Below are positions 53,537 through 62,205 of a stretch of DNA of 64,000 nucleotides, in pieces. Each line of letters starts with the position of its first letter. Position 1 is the first letter of the stretch. A program made the position numbers and the translations under genes. The stretch comes from Paenibacillus endophyticus (lineage in GTDB: Bacteria > Bacillota > Bacilli > Paenibacillales > Paenibacillaceae), in the NCBI RefSeq assembly GCF_014192395.1, contig NZ_JACHXW010000001.1, forward strand, positions 401,933-465,932, in the 5' to 3' direction. The notes below the pieces were generated by a model. The model was not told the DNA's origin, searched no databases, and saw only the letters and a list, made by a program, of their open reading frames with translations.

Positions 53537-54444
53537 GCGACATTACATTATCGGTGCAGGGGCTGCGGAAGGTCATTGGCAAACGGACGATCATCAAGGA
53601 TTTGAGCTTCGAGCTGAAACGGGGAGAAGTATTCGGTTTTCTAGGGCCGAATGGCGCGGGGAAAACGACGACGATTCGGATGCTGGTCGGGTTGATCAAG
53701 CCTACCTCAGGTACGATACATATATGCGGGCTGGATATTGCGAAGCATTTTACGAAGGCGATGAGGCATTTGGGCTGCATTGTCGAGAACCCGGAGCTGT
53801 ATCCATTCTTAACGGGCATGGACAATCTGCGCCACTTCGCGGTGATGATTAGCGGAATCACGCAGGCTAGGATTGATGAGGTCGTGCGCTTGGTCGGCAT
53901 GCAGGATCGCATGAATGACAAGGTAAGCACGTATTCGCTAGGCATGCGGCAGCGGCTTGGCATTGCCCAGGCGCTGCTGGGCAAGCCGGATGTGCTCATT
54001 CTCGATGAGCCGACGAACGGACTCGATCCCTCCGGCATTCGGGAGATGCGCGCCTTTATTCGCTTTTTGGCGGAAGAGGAAGGGTTAACGGTGCTCGTAT
54101 CCAGCCATTTGCTTCATGAAATTCAGCTGATGTGCGACCGGGTTGCGATTATTTCAAAGGGTGAAATTATTCGCGTCGATTCGGTTCAACAGCTATTGTC
54201 GAGCGAAGAGCGTCTCGTCTGGCGGTTAGAGCCGATTGAGCAAGGAAAGGCAATATTGCGGGAACTTGCATCGATTGTCAATGAGACAGAGGATACGGTT
54301 ACGACACCGTATATTGAGCATGAGGTTGGAGAATGGAATCGAAGGCTGGTTGAAGGCGGAGTAAGCGTGCTGGAGATGAACCGCAAGCTGCCGGCGCTTG
54401 AGGATCTGTTCCTTGAGCTGACAGGAGGCGAATCGATTGATTAA
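53533..54444 (+). CDS. ABC-2 exporter ATP-binding protein (BcrA-like)
   Basis: 303 residues. Walker A GPNGAGKTTT, signature YSLGMRQRLGIAQAL, Walker B VLILDEPTNGLDP, switch His in VSSHLLHEI. The C-terminal ~75 residues are the extension typical of CcmA/BcrA-type peptide or drug exporters. Overlaps the SGNH gene (ATGA) and the permease gene (8 bp). Confidence 0.94.
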   Translation: MSDITLSVQGLRKVIGKRTIIKDLSFELKRGEVFGFLGPNGAGKTTTIRMLVGLIKPTSGTIHICGLDIAKHFTKAMRHLGCIVENPELYPFLTGMDNLRHFAVMISGITQARIDEVVRLVGMQDRMNDKVSTYSLGMRQRLGIAQALLGKPDVLILDEPTNGLDPSGIREMRAFIRFLAEEEGLTVLVSSHLLHEIQLMCDRVAIISKGEIIRVDSVQQLLSSEERLVWRLEPIEQGKAILRELASIVNETEDTVTTPYIEHEVGEWNRRLVEGGVSVLEMNRKLPALEDLFLELTGGESID

Positions 54445-55408
54445 TCTGGTTCAGAATGAAATGACCAAGCTGGTTGGGAAACGCCGCTTCGTGGTTATTG
54501 CCGTCATCATTGTCGTATTGCTCTCCATGTTCACATACGCGCAGGCGAAGGAAGCCGAATCCATTCGGGAGCGGCTTGGCACGGTGGACTGGCGCACGGA
54601 GCTGCAGCAGCAAATCGTCGATATGCAGAATCGGCTCAGCAGCTCGGGCCAGTGGCGCGAGCAAATCCAGATTCAAATCAAGCAATCCCAGTATTATTTG
54701 GACAATGACGTGAATCCCTCGGAGCCGGGCGCTCCAACCTTTATTAGAGGGTTCGTGCAAAACTCCGCGGAGCTGTTCCTGCCGCTGCTCGTCATGATTA
54801 TCGCGGTAGACATCGTGTCATCCGAGCGAAGTATGGGCACGATTAAGCTTCTTCTAACCCGTCCGGTGAGCCGATTCAAAATTCTGTTGAGCAAATATAT
54901 CGCGCTTATTTTATCGGTCTCGGTCGTTATTTTTTTATTCGGCTCCCTCTCGTACATCGTTTCGGCCGTCATGTTCGGCAACCAAGGCTGGGCGGCTCCC
55001 GTACTGACGGGCTTCTCCTCGCAAGGCGGGGAGCTGGATATCTCAGGCGTGCGCCTTGTATCCCAGTGGCAATATATTATCCAGCAGTTCGGGCTCGCTT
55101 GGTTTATTTCGGTTGTTGTCGGCACGCTGTCGTTCATGCTGTCCATTCTGATGCGGAGCAGTGCGGCAGGCATGGGTACGATGCTGGCTTGCTTAATATC
55201 AGGAGCTATTCTGAGCAATATGGTGTCCTCGTGGGAGTCGGCCAAATATTTGTTTATGGTCAATCTCGGCTTGATGGATTATGTCAGCGGCTCGGCGCCT
55301 CCTATTGAGGGCATGACGCTTGGCTTTTCGCTGTCCGTGTTGGCAGTATGGATGCTGGGCTCGCTGCTCGTTTCCTTTACCGTTTTCATGCGAAAGGATA
55401 TTTATTAA
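54437..55408 (+). CDS. ABC-2 exporter permease
   Basis: 323 residues from TTG 54437, with AGGAGG 9 bp upstream. A large extracytoplasmic loop after the first helix (coiled-coil-like, residues 35-95), then five helices with DIVSSERSMGTIKLLLTRPVSR, a hallmark of ABC-2 permeases. Forms an exporter with the preceding ATPase; substrate unknown (antimicrobial peptide resistance and lipid transport are both seen in the family). Belongs to the SGNH-ABC operon. Confidence 0.92.
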   Translation: MINLVQNEMTKLVGKRRFVVIAVIIVVLLSMFTYAQAKEAESIRERLGTVDWRTELQQQIVDMQNRLSSSGQWREQIQIQIKQSQYYLDNDVNPSEPGAPTFIRGFVQNSAELFLPLLVMIIAVDIVSSERSMGTIKLLLTRPVSRFKILLSKYIALILSVSVVIFLFGSLSYIVSAVMFGNQGWAAPVLTGFSSQGGELDISGVRLVSQWQYIIQQFGLAWFISVVVGTLSFMLSILMRSSAAGMGTMLACLISGAILSNMVSSWESAKYLFMVNLGLMDYVSGSAPPIEGMTLGFSLSVLAVWMLGSLLVSFTVFMRKDIY

Positions 55409-55486
55409 CCGTATTTGCTGATGTTGTCCTGTCCTAAATTGGCGGCTCTCTTCATATGCATGTAATAGAAGAGGAGCGTGATCGAC

Positions 55487-55834
55487 ATGGACAAGACGGT
55501 ACGCAGATATTATCAGCAAAAACAAAAGCAAAAAGAAATAGAGCAGGAGCTCTCTGACCTGCGCAATCAAATTTTAGCGTATTTGACTGAGCAGGAGGCA
55601 GGGGAGCTGGAGATCGGCAGCCACAAAGTTAAAATCGTGGTGCAGGAGCGCAAGGAATTCGATGAGAATAAACTGTATGAGGCGCTTCCTGATCCCGAGC
55701 TCTGGCGGATGCTGTCGAAGCCCGATACGTCCAAAATCGCGAGCCTGCTCAAGCTGAATGTCATTTCTGAGGAACGGATAAAGGATACGTACGCGACGAA
55801 GACCGTGCGATTGCTTCAGGTGGATAAGAAGTAA
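55487..55834 (+). CDS. Small coiled-coil protein of unknown function
   Basis: 115 residues. ATG 55487 chosen over GTG 55478 because GAGGAG then has 10-bp spacing. Residues 5-40 (RRYYQQKQKQKEIEQELSDLRNQIL) predict a coiled coil; the middle has IGSHKVKIVVQERKEFDENKLYEALPDPELWRML. No family recognised with confidence; a resemblance to phage Gp157-like helper proteins is weak. Located 78 bp after the exporter permease with no terminator between, so it could be co-transcribed. Confidence 0.72.
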   Translation: MDKTVRRYYQQKQKQKEIEQELSDLRNQILAYLTEQEAGELEIGSHKVKIVVQERKEFDENKLYEALPDPELWRMLSKPDTSKIASLLKLNVISEERIKDTYATKTVRLLQVDKK

Positions 55835-55910
55835 GGGCATGAGCTGCGTATAAGCGCAGTTGGAGTGTATGAATAAGGAATTAATAACGAATAAAAGTGA
55901 ATTAAAAACG

Positions 55911-55950
55911 AATAAATACGGATAAATACGAGTAAATACGAATAAATACG
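55911..55950 (+). repeat. 10-bp tandem repeat (AATAAATACG-type), four copies
   Basis: Units AATAAATACG, GATAAATACG, AGTAAATACG, AATAAATACG run head to tail, preceded by two looser copies. They sit just before a terminator and belong to the 524-bp gene-free stretch 55835-56358. Confidence 0.85.
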
Positions 55951-55970
55951 AATATTAAAAAAATAAAAGC

Positions 55971-56013
55971 AGGGTGCTTTTGCCGTTAGATGGCGAAGGC
56001 GCCCTTTTTTCAA
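55971..56013 (+). terminator. Terminator behind the small coiled-coil gene
   Basis: AGGGTGCTTTTGCC pairs with GGCGAAGGCGCCCT by including three G-U pairs, followed by TTTTTT. Confidence 0.85.
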
Positions 56014-56094
56014 TGAGAGTACATCCCGGAAACCTGATGACGGCAAGCGAACCAGCGAATTCTTTCAAAGAACTTATTAAATAGGTGGGGATTT

Positions 56095-56163
56095 ATGGAA
56101 TTAACGATTCGTATTTTATGCTGCTTATACGCGTTTTTGTTTGGAGACATAAGCAAAGAGTGA
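56095..56163 (+). CDS. Possible 22-residue hydrophobic microprotein
   Basis: ATG 56095 follows AGGTGGGG at ideal distance and encodes MELTIRILCCLYAFLFGDISKE, a single hydrophobic stretch. It could be a small membrane peptide or chance. No homologue is known to me and nothing else in 56014-56358 is recognised except the ribosome site of the chromate gene. Confidence 0.2.
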   Translation: MELTIRILCCLYAFLFGDISKE

Positions 56164-56358
56164 ACGAAAATGACCTGCAAACAGTGGGATGTACGTTTCC
56201 TTTTTACGTAATGCAAAGCAGTGTATCGTTCTAGACTGAAGGTCAATAGTAAGTAAACATAAATGTTTTATGGGGATACTAATACATAACGATTAATAAA
56301 TTTAATTAATCCCTGCCATAAAAAAAACTTTATACCAAAATGGGTTAAAGGTGGTAAG

Positions 56359-57012
56359 ATGAATGGGAAAGGGGCGGTCATAGTGAAAATTTTCCTTGCA
56401 GCAATTAGTCGATTGGCTCAACTTTTCTTTGCATTTTTCAAAATCGCTCCCGCTAGTTTTGGTGGAGGTTATGCGATGATGCCTCTAATAGAAAGGGAGA
56501 TCGTTGTAAAGCGCCAATGGTTTACAGAGGTGGAAATGGCAGATATGCTCTCTATGGCAGGGATAGCCCCGGGAGGGGTAGCCGTGAATGCGGCTGCGCT
56601 CATCGGCTATCGGAAAGCGGGCATCACAGGTGCCGTTGCTGCGATTGCAGGTCTTACACTACCCACATTTCTTATTGTGATTTCAATTAGCTATGCGTAT
56701 TTTTATTTGCGTAATGAGCCTAAGGTGGAAGCTGCGCTTAGAGGCATTCATGCTGCTGTCATTGCTATGATTCTAATGGCAGCCTATCGTATGGCCAAGA
56801 TATCGGTATTTGACATTTCCACAGCATGCGTGATGGCCGCAGCGCTATTCGCCATGCTTTTGCTGCACAAGAATCCGCTATTTGTAATTCTTTTCGGACT
56901 AGTCATTGGTTTGGTCATCGTAAGAGGCAAGGAGTTGGTCGGCCTCAGCGTAAACACTGAGAAAGCAGGGAGTAGTGCGAAGACCATGCTGGAACCTGAA
57001 TATTATATTTGA
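56359..57012 (+). CDS. Chromate transporter, first half (CHR domain)
   Basis: 217 residues, six helices. FFKIAPASFGGGYAMMPLIEREIV and MADMLSMAGIAPGGVAVNAAALIGY are the CHR-domain signature. Many Gram-positive bacteria make ChrA as two short homologous proteins inserted in opposite orientation; this is the first. AAAGGTGG precedes ATG. It may export chromate or act as a general anion/sulfate antiporter. 11 bp before its partner. Confidence 0.92.
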   Translation: MNGKGAVIVKIFLAAISRLAQLFFAFFKIAPASFGGGYAMMPLIEREIVVKRQWFTEVEMADMLSMAGIAPGGVAVNAAALIGYRKAGITGAVAAIAGLTLPTFLIVISISYAYFYLRNEPKVEAALRGIHAAVIAMILMAAYRMAKISVFDISTACVMAAALFAMLLLHKNPLFVILFGLVIGLVIVRGKELVGLSVNTEKAGSSAKTMLEPEYYI

Positions 57013-57023
57013 AAGGGGATTAG

Positions 57024-57560
57024 ATGATGCTTTGGGAATTGTTCTTTACCTTCTTGAAGGTCGGTTCCGTTTCATTTGGAGGTGGGTATGCCGTTATTCC
57101 GATGATACAATATGAAATCGAATCCCATGGCTGGATGACGAGCAGTGAATTGCAGGAAATGATTTCGCTTGCCGGCATGACTCCTGGTCCGATTGCAACG
57201 AATAGCGCGACTCTAGTCGGGTATAAAACGGCAGGCTTAGCTGGGGCGTTGGTGACGACGTTAGGCATGATTCTACCCTCGCTCATCGCAGTGATTTTAC
57301 TTGCTTCGATGTTTTTTCGATTTAATAATAGCAAGTGGTTTCGTTCGGTTTTTTATGGCTTTCGGCCGATTATAACGGGGCTCATCATTTATGCGGCCCT
57401 CAATTTTGGATTTCTGAGCGGGGACGAGACCGGCTTCACGTGGATGACATTCGTTACGCTTTTGATATGCTTCGGCTGTTTGTATGCCATGTTCAAGTAT
57501 AAGCTTTATCCGATTGTTGTCCTTCTTGCAGCAGGTGCAGCAGGGATTATTCTATATTAA
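57024..57560 (+). CDS. Chromate transporter, second half (CHR domain)
   Basis: 178 residues, five or six helices. VGSVSFGGGYAVIPMIQYEI and EMISLAGMTPGPIATNSATLVGY mirror the motifs of the preceding subunit. Adjacent ATG 57024/57027 with AAAGGGG upstream. Expected to form a heterodimer with the first half. Confidence 0.92.
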   Translation: MMLWELFFTFLKVGSVSFGGGYAVIPMIQYEIESHGWMTSSELQEMISLAGMTPGPIATNSATLVGYKTAGLAGALVTTLGMILPSLIAVILLASMFFRFNNSKWFRSVFYGFRPIITGLIIYAALNFGFLSGDETGFTWMTFVTLLICFGCLYAMFKYKLYPIVVLLAAGAAGIILY

Positions 57561-57615
57561 AAGAATGAGGCTGAATCAAGTTTGAATTCGTTTCTGTGAG
57601 GAGAGTTAGGTATAA

Positions 57616-58590
57616 ATGGATCATTTGAAAACTTGTTGCGCTGCAAATAGGCAGCTTGTAGACGTGGAACGCATAGAAACCGTGGAATTGCTGACCCCAA
57701 AAGGATTATCAGCTGCCGTTGCTGGATCGGGTCTGAATTTGGACATGGTCGTCATCCCTGCTGGCAGCTTTGATATGGGAACGACTGCAAACGAAGGGTT
57801 TCCAAGTGACGGGGAAGGTCCGGTTCGAAGCGTCGAGCTTGACTCGTTCCGAATGTCAACGTGCGCGGTGACGAATGCTCAATTTCAAGCTTTCGTGAAG
57901 GCAACCGGCTACCGTACGGAAGCGGAGCAATTCGGATGATCGTTTGTGTTTCACCTGCTTGTATCCGTTGAAACGTTGAATAATATCAAGAACGTACCGC
58001 AGCATGTCCCATGGTGGCTAGTCGTAGCGGGAGCAAGTTGGAATCACCCGGAGGGACCTGATTCAAGCATTGAGAATCGGCTGGATCACCCTGTAGTCCA
58101 TGTCTCATGGAATGACGCAGCGGCTTTCTGTGAATGGTCGGGTACAAGATTGCCGACGGAAGCGGAATGGGAGTATGCGGCACGCGGCGGTTTAAAGGGC
58201 AAAACCTATCCTTGGGGAGATCTGCTAAAGCCAGGCGGCAAGCATATGTGCAACATCTGGCAGGGGAAGTTTCCGGTTAAAAACAATGCAAGCGACGGTT
58301 TTGTCGGAACGGCTCCTGTACGGTCATTCGAACCAAACGGTTATGGCTTGTATAATGTATCAGGAAATGTATGGGAATGGTGCGCGGATTGGTTCAGTCC
58401 CGATTATCACAGGCAAACTTCAAACATTAAGCCCCGCTGCTTGCATGAGACTGGCAACCGGTCGATGAGAGGCGGTTCATACTTGTGCCATCGCTCCTAT
58501 TGCAACCGTTATCGGGTAGCGGCACGAAGCTCAAACACGCCAGACAGCTCGACTGGGAATTGCGGTTTTCGAGTAGTGATGGATATCTAA
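57616..58590 (+). pseudogene. Formylglycine-generating enzyme (SUMF1/FGE family) interrupted by an in-frame TGA
   Basis: A full-length frame of 324 codons plus stop, broken only by TGA at 57937-57939 where the family has EQFG-Trp-SFVF (TGG expected; one base change). Everything else is intact: N-terminus MDHLKTCCAANRQL, MVVIPAGSFDMGTTANEGFPSDGEGP, PVVHVSWNDAAAFCEWSGTRLPTEAEWEYAARGG, NVSGNVWEWCADW, and the catalytic CHRSYC (both cysteines present), then RYRVAARSSNTPDSS. FGE converts a sulfatase Cys to formylglycine. GAGGAGAG precedes the ATG. No sulfatase gene is in the window. Recent nonsense mutation, readthrough, or base-call error are the options. Confidence 0.9.
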
Positions 58591-58644
58591 AGATAGCTGG
58601 ATGATTAACAAGCGATAAGAGTGGCGCCACCTTGAACTGTGACC

Positions 58645-58687
58645 CGAAAGATAGACACTTTAAAAAAAGTGCCCATCTTTCGGGTTT
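58645..58687 (+). terminator. Hairpin in the IS left end
   Basis: CCCGAAAGAT...ATCTTTCGGG with an inner CACTT/AAGTG pairing, then TTTTTG. Probably blocks transcription entering the element, and overlaps its inverted repeat. Confidence 0.6.
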
Positions 58688-58735
58688 TTGTGTTTAAATT
58701 AAATTTACTAAATCGAACGAGGGATACTAACATCA

Positions 58736-59101
58736 TGACTAAACGTAGCTGTTTCACACCATCACAAATGAGATTACTTGAGTCTAATCCCAATGTCGTT
58801 CACGTATCGGAGAAATCCATTTCATATACACCTGAGTTTAAACTTCACGCAGTCCAATCTTACGAGAGTGGCAGCGCACCTATGCAAATTTTCCTTGATG
58901 CTGGATTTGACGTTGTTGTCATCGGTACAAATAACCCTCACAAATGACTAAACCGTTGGAGGAGCTCGTAAAGAAGCTACGGAGAGGAGGGATTGTTAAT
59001 GGATCGCAGAGGCAGAGCTAGTACAGGCCGGCACACTTCTAAGGAGCTGACCCCAGAAGAGAAGCTTAAACGTACTGAAGCTAAGATGAAGCGCGATCGC
59101 T
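58736..59101 (+). pseudogene. IS3-family OrfA transposase, broken
   Basis: Begins MTKRSCFTPSQMRLLES and carries the helix-turn-helix start (ISYTPEFKLHAVQSYES, FLDAGFD). A TGA at 58945 follows GTNNPHK; the family continues into a coiled coil. In other frames the rest is visible: DRRGRASTGRHTSKELTPEEKLKRTEAKMK (59000-59101), ending at TAA. At least one frameshift or stop plus a lost segment inactivate it. Confidence 0.75.
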
Positions 59102-59105
59102 AACA

Positions 59106-60005
59106 CCTTCTGAGACCTTTGAGCTCATCGAAGCTACTATTCGAAATTACAATATAAAAGGCCTAACCGGGTATTTATGCAACCTTGCAGGGGTAAGCCG
59201 AAGTGGATACTCTCGGTGGGTAAAGGCGGAACCGTCAAGGCAAGATCGTGAGTACGCGGACGAGCAGGATTACGAACTCATTAAGGAACACTTCGTGGCT
59301 CTTAACGCTAAAGCGGGTGCCCTCACGATTAAAATGCATCTGGAACGGGAAGATGATGTTGTCATGTATCATAAGAAAATTCGAAGACTTATGCGCAAAT
59401 ATAACTTAGTTGCCAAAGTACGACAAGCAAATCCATATCGTAAACTGGCTAAAGCTACACAAGAGCATAGAACGTGCCCGAACCACTTAGATCGTAATTT
59501 TGATCAAGGAGAACCTGGTAAAGTGCTACTAACCGATATCACCTATATACGATACGGAAAAGGCCAATAGGCTTACCTTTCCTGTGTGAAGGATGGAGCG
59601 ACGAAGCAAATACCTGCACATGTTGTATCCACATCCTTGGAACTCAGTATTGCAGAGAAGACGTTAGAGCAGCTGCTAAGTAGCTTAGATTACAACGTTC
59701 ATCCGGATGCAATCTTTCATTCAGATCAAGGCATGCATTATACTCATCCACTATTTCAACAGAAAGTAAAGCTTGCAGGTTTTAAACAATCCATGTCACG
59801 AAAAGGAAAATGCTGGGACAACGCGCCCATGGAGTCATTCTTTGGTCATATGAAAGATGAGATGGATTATGAAGACTGCCAAACCATAGAGGAGCTTCGT
59901 CAAAGAGTTAACGAATACATCCTAAAGTACAACACATCTCGCTATCAATAAGGGTTAAAAAAGATGACTCCTGACGAATACAGGAGCCATCTACTTTCGG
60001 CGTAA
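59106..60005 (+). pseudogene. IS3-family OrfB (DDE) transposase, broken by stops
   Basis: Frame reads TFELIEATIRNYNIKGLTGYLCNLAGVSRSGYSRW, then HTH_21-like LNAKAGALTIKMHLERED, integrase core with LLTDITYIRYGKGQ (first Asp), FHSDQGMHYTHPLF (second Asp) and NAPMESFFGHMKDE (Glu). TAG at 59568 interrupts between GQ and AYLSCVKDG (AAG to TAG), and TAA at 59949 replaces the Trp of RYQ-W-GLKKMTPDEYRSH. DDE residues themselves are present. It is a decayed copy. Confidence 0.82.
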
Positions 60006-60044
60006 CACTTTTTATTAAATGTCCATAATCGGGGTTACAGTTCA

Positions 60045-60330
60045 CATGATGGGATCGGCTTTTTCTTCGCGTGTGTGGAGGATTGCGGCTAGCCGCTCCT
60101 TCCTGCTTGGTTTTATTTCGGATGACGTAACGGAATTGAATGTTGAAGGTGTGATTTTGAGCTGCTCGAGACGTTCCGGTTCCATGCCGACGCCGTCATC
60201 CGTAACGATAATCTCCATGTGGCTGTCTTCCTGGAGCTCCGCTTGATCGATGGCTTTTCCACCGCTGGCATGCGGCTCCAGGCCGTGAGTCATCGCATTC
60301 TCGATGAGAGGTTGATCACGGCGACCTGCT
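60045..60330 (-). pseudogene. C-terminal fragment of a YesM-type sensor kinase
   Basis: On the minus strand QPLIENAMTHGLEPHASGGK...HMEIIVTDDGVGMEPERLEQL is the HATPase N-box and D-box of a YesM-like kinase. The 5' part is missing beyond about 60330, and the downstream end runs into the IS inverted repeat, where it stops. A truncated relic of a system like that at the start of the window. Confidence 0.7.
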
Positions 60331-60334
60331 GATT

Positions 60335-60460
60335 GTGATGTTGTCGAAGGATTCCGTAGAGAAGACATGGCAGAAGATTGTTGACGGCTATAGGTCCAAG
60401 GAACTCGATAAAATGATCGAAGAAGTGAACGCGAAGGCGAAAGAGCAAGGCATCGAATAA
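60335..60460 (+). pseudogene. 3' fragment of an ABC substrate-binding protein gene
   Basis: LSKDSVEKTWQKIVDGY...RSKELDKMIEEVNAKAKEQGIE then TAA is the typical C-terminus of Gram-positive sugar-binding lipoproteins. Only about 40 codons remain, starting at the same point where the opposite-strand kinase fragment starts, so both lost their 5' parts at one junction. Confidence 0.65.
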
Positions 60461-60763
60461 AAGGTTGAGATATACGCAAAAAATCGAGTAACAGAAAGAG
60501 ACAGCCGTCATTCCCTTTTGGGCTTGCTGGTCGTCTTTTCTTTGCATGCAGGCCTAGTCTGCAGATGAGGAGTTAAATGAAATGGATGTTAATGTATATG
60601 TAGAGATACAAAGCTAAAGGGGACGAAGCATGATGTGAATTCTGCCTCGATTCAAGCGTACATGCACGTATAGGCTGTTACCCACATACACTAAAGAACA
60701 GACTTCAATTTGCTTAGAAGAGCTTATTAACTAAGTAAATACAACGTGGGGGTGTACGGTTCA
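60461..60763 (+). other. Gene-free leader region of sigK
   Basis: 303 bp. Contains a weak imperfect hairpin with T run (60500-60545), the sigma-E-like promoter listed next, and the ribosome site GGGGG (60748-60752). Nothing else recognised. Confidence 0.6.
60668..60692 (+). promoter_or_regulatory. Probable sigma-E-type promoter of sigK
   Basis: CATACACT at 60685-60692 matches the sigma-E minus 10 consensus CATACANT fully, and GTATAG at 60668-60673 serves as minus 35. sigK is under mother-cell sigma-E control in known spore formers. Confidence 0.55.
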
Positions 60764-61465
60764 ATGCCTGGATTATTCTCAGCGATAGCGCTATTCATTA
60801 AGCAGCTTTCATTGCTCGTCTCTTATGTCAAAAACAACGCGTTTCCCCAGCCTCTTCAAGAGGAGGAAGAAACCAAGCATTTGCAATTAATGGCAGAAGG
60901 TAATCAGCGTTCCCGTAACTTGCTTATTGAGCATAATCTCCGCTTAGTCGCTCACATAGTCAAAAAATTCGATAATACCGGTGAGGATCTCGAGGACTTG
61001 ATCTCGATCGGGACGATTGGATTGATCAAGGCGATCGAGAGCTTTCAGACTGGTAAAGGCACAAAGCTTGCGACGTTCGCGGCTCGCTGTATTGAGAACG
61101 AAATACTTATGCATCTACGGTCTTTAAAAAAGACACGCAAGGACGTATCGCTTCACGATCCGATTGGTACGGATAAGGAAGGTAATGAGATTACGTTGAT
61201 TGATATCCTCGGTACAGAGGCTGATGATATCGTGGATAAGGTGCAGCTCAAGATTGAGAAGAGTAAGATATATAAGAATTTGGATATACTCGATGATCGT
61301 GAAAAAGAAGTTGTGATTGGGCGCTTCGGGCTTGAGCATGGGGGGGATGAGCGGACGCAGCGGGAGATTGCGAAGGAACTGGGGATTAGTCGAAGCTACG
61401 TGTCGCGGATTGAGAAAAGGGCACTGATGAAGCTTTATCATGAGTTTTATAAGGCGAAGCGTTGA
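60764..61465 (+). CDS. sigK: RNA polymerase sporulation sigma factor SigK (sigma-K)
   Basis: 233 residues, full length and uninterrupted (no skin element). Start ATG 60764 gives [25 protein letters not shown], the pro-sequence that is removed by SpoIVF-type proteolysis in relatives. Region 2 [36 protein letters not shown], region 3, and region 4 helix-turn-helix [24 protein letters not shown]. Controls late mother-cell (coat) genes. A broken partial copy follows 280 bp downstream. Confidence 0.96.
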   Translation: MPGLFSAIALFIKQLSLLVSYVKNNAFPQPLQEEEETKHLQLMAEGNQRSRNLLIEHNLRLVAHIVKKFDNTGEDLEDLISIGTIGLIKAIESFQTGKGTKLATFAARCIENEILMHLRSLKKTRKDVSLHDPIGTDKEGNEITLIDILGTEADDIVDKVQLKIEKSKIYKNLDILDDREKEVVIGRFGLEHGGDERTQREIAKELGISRSYVSRIEKRALMKLYHEFYKAKR

Positions 61466-61544
61466 GACTGATTTAAGCTCATGCAGAACATCCGATTTTA
61501 TTGACTGTTTATAATAGGGAAATCAGATGTTGTTTCAATAAATG

Positions 61545-61578
61545 AAACCAAATGGCAGAGATGTCGTTTGGTTTTTTA
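61545..61578 (+). terminator. Terminator of sigK
   Basis: AAACCAAA/TTTGGTTT 8-bp stem followed by a T run. Confidence 0.8.
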
Positions 61579-61745
61579 CTGTTTACATACTCAACACATG
61601 TGGAGTGCGGAAACATGAACATTATTTTATAGGAACAAACCCTTATTTAATAAGGAATTAACCTACATCAACGTATTAAATCTTAACCTATTCCTATCGC
61701 TGGCAGCGATGAGACCGTAGTGAATTAATTACATCAGCTTGTGTA

Positions 61746-62205
61746 CACATAGTCAAAAAATTCGATAATACCGGGGAAGATTTAGAGGATCTAATCTCCA
61801 TCGGCACGATTGGATTGATCAAAGCGATCGAGAGCTTTCAAACCGGGAAAGGCACGAAGTGCGACGTTCGCGGCTCGCTGTATTGAGAACGAAATACTTA
61901 TGCATCTCCGCTCATTGAAGAAGACACGCAAGGACGTATCGCTGCATGACCCGATCGGCACGGATAAGGAAGGCAATGAGATTACGTTGATCGATATACT
62001 CGGCACGGAGGCCGATGATATCGTGGATAAGTTGCAGCTGAAGATTGAGAAGAGCAAGATTTATAAGAATTTGAACATAATGGATGGCCGCGAGAAAGAC
62101 GTCGTCATTGGACGATTTGGGTTGTTGCACGGCGGGGATGAACAGATGCAGCGGGAGATTGCAAAGGAATTGGGGATTAGTCGGAGTTATGTGAGTTGGA
62201 ACTAA
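61746..62205 (+). pseudogene. Truncated, frameshifted partial duplicate of sigK
   Basis: Matches sigK from [16 protein letters not shown] to ELGISRSYV. It lacks the first ~68 residues and the last ~17 (ends YVSWN, TAA). A 2-nt deletion at about 61860 (AAG-CT-TGCG reduced to AAGTGCG) shifts the frame, so the first 38 codons and the remainder lie in different frames. DNA identity to sigK is very high but with many silent changes, so it is a divergent paralogue or a second-source copy rather than a fresh duplication. No promoter or ribosome site seen. Confidence 0.9.

Larger units (their letters stand above)
58633..60044. mobile_element. Degenerate IS3-family (IS150-like) insertion sequence
   Basis: About 1.41 kb bounded by imperfect inverted repeats: left end begins TGAACTGTGACCCGAAAG, right end (complement) TGAACTGTAACCCCGATT, and both continue to a shared AAAAAGTG about 40 bp in. 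The typical IS3 arrangement of an OrfA frame and a DDE OrfB frame lies inside. No clear target duplication flanks it (CCT left, CAT right). The right end interrupts kinase debris at 60045. Several stops make it non-autonomous. Confidence 0.8.

Noticed and set aside
57937..57939. TGA as selenocysteine codon in the FGE gene
   Set aside because: The family has Trp here, not Cys; no selenocysteine element was recognised, so a TGG to TGA change is simpler.
58622..60050. Target-site duplication flanking the IS
   Set aside because: Bases outside the two inverted repeats do not match, so no duplication can be claimed.
60042..60479. Intact 145-residue minus-strand gene
   Set aside because: Only the middle resembles a kinase; the start lies in binding-protein debris on the other strand and the stop is supplied by the IS end.
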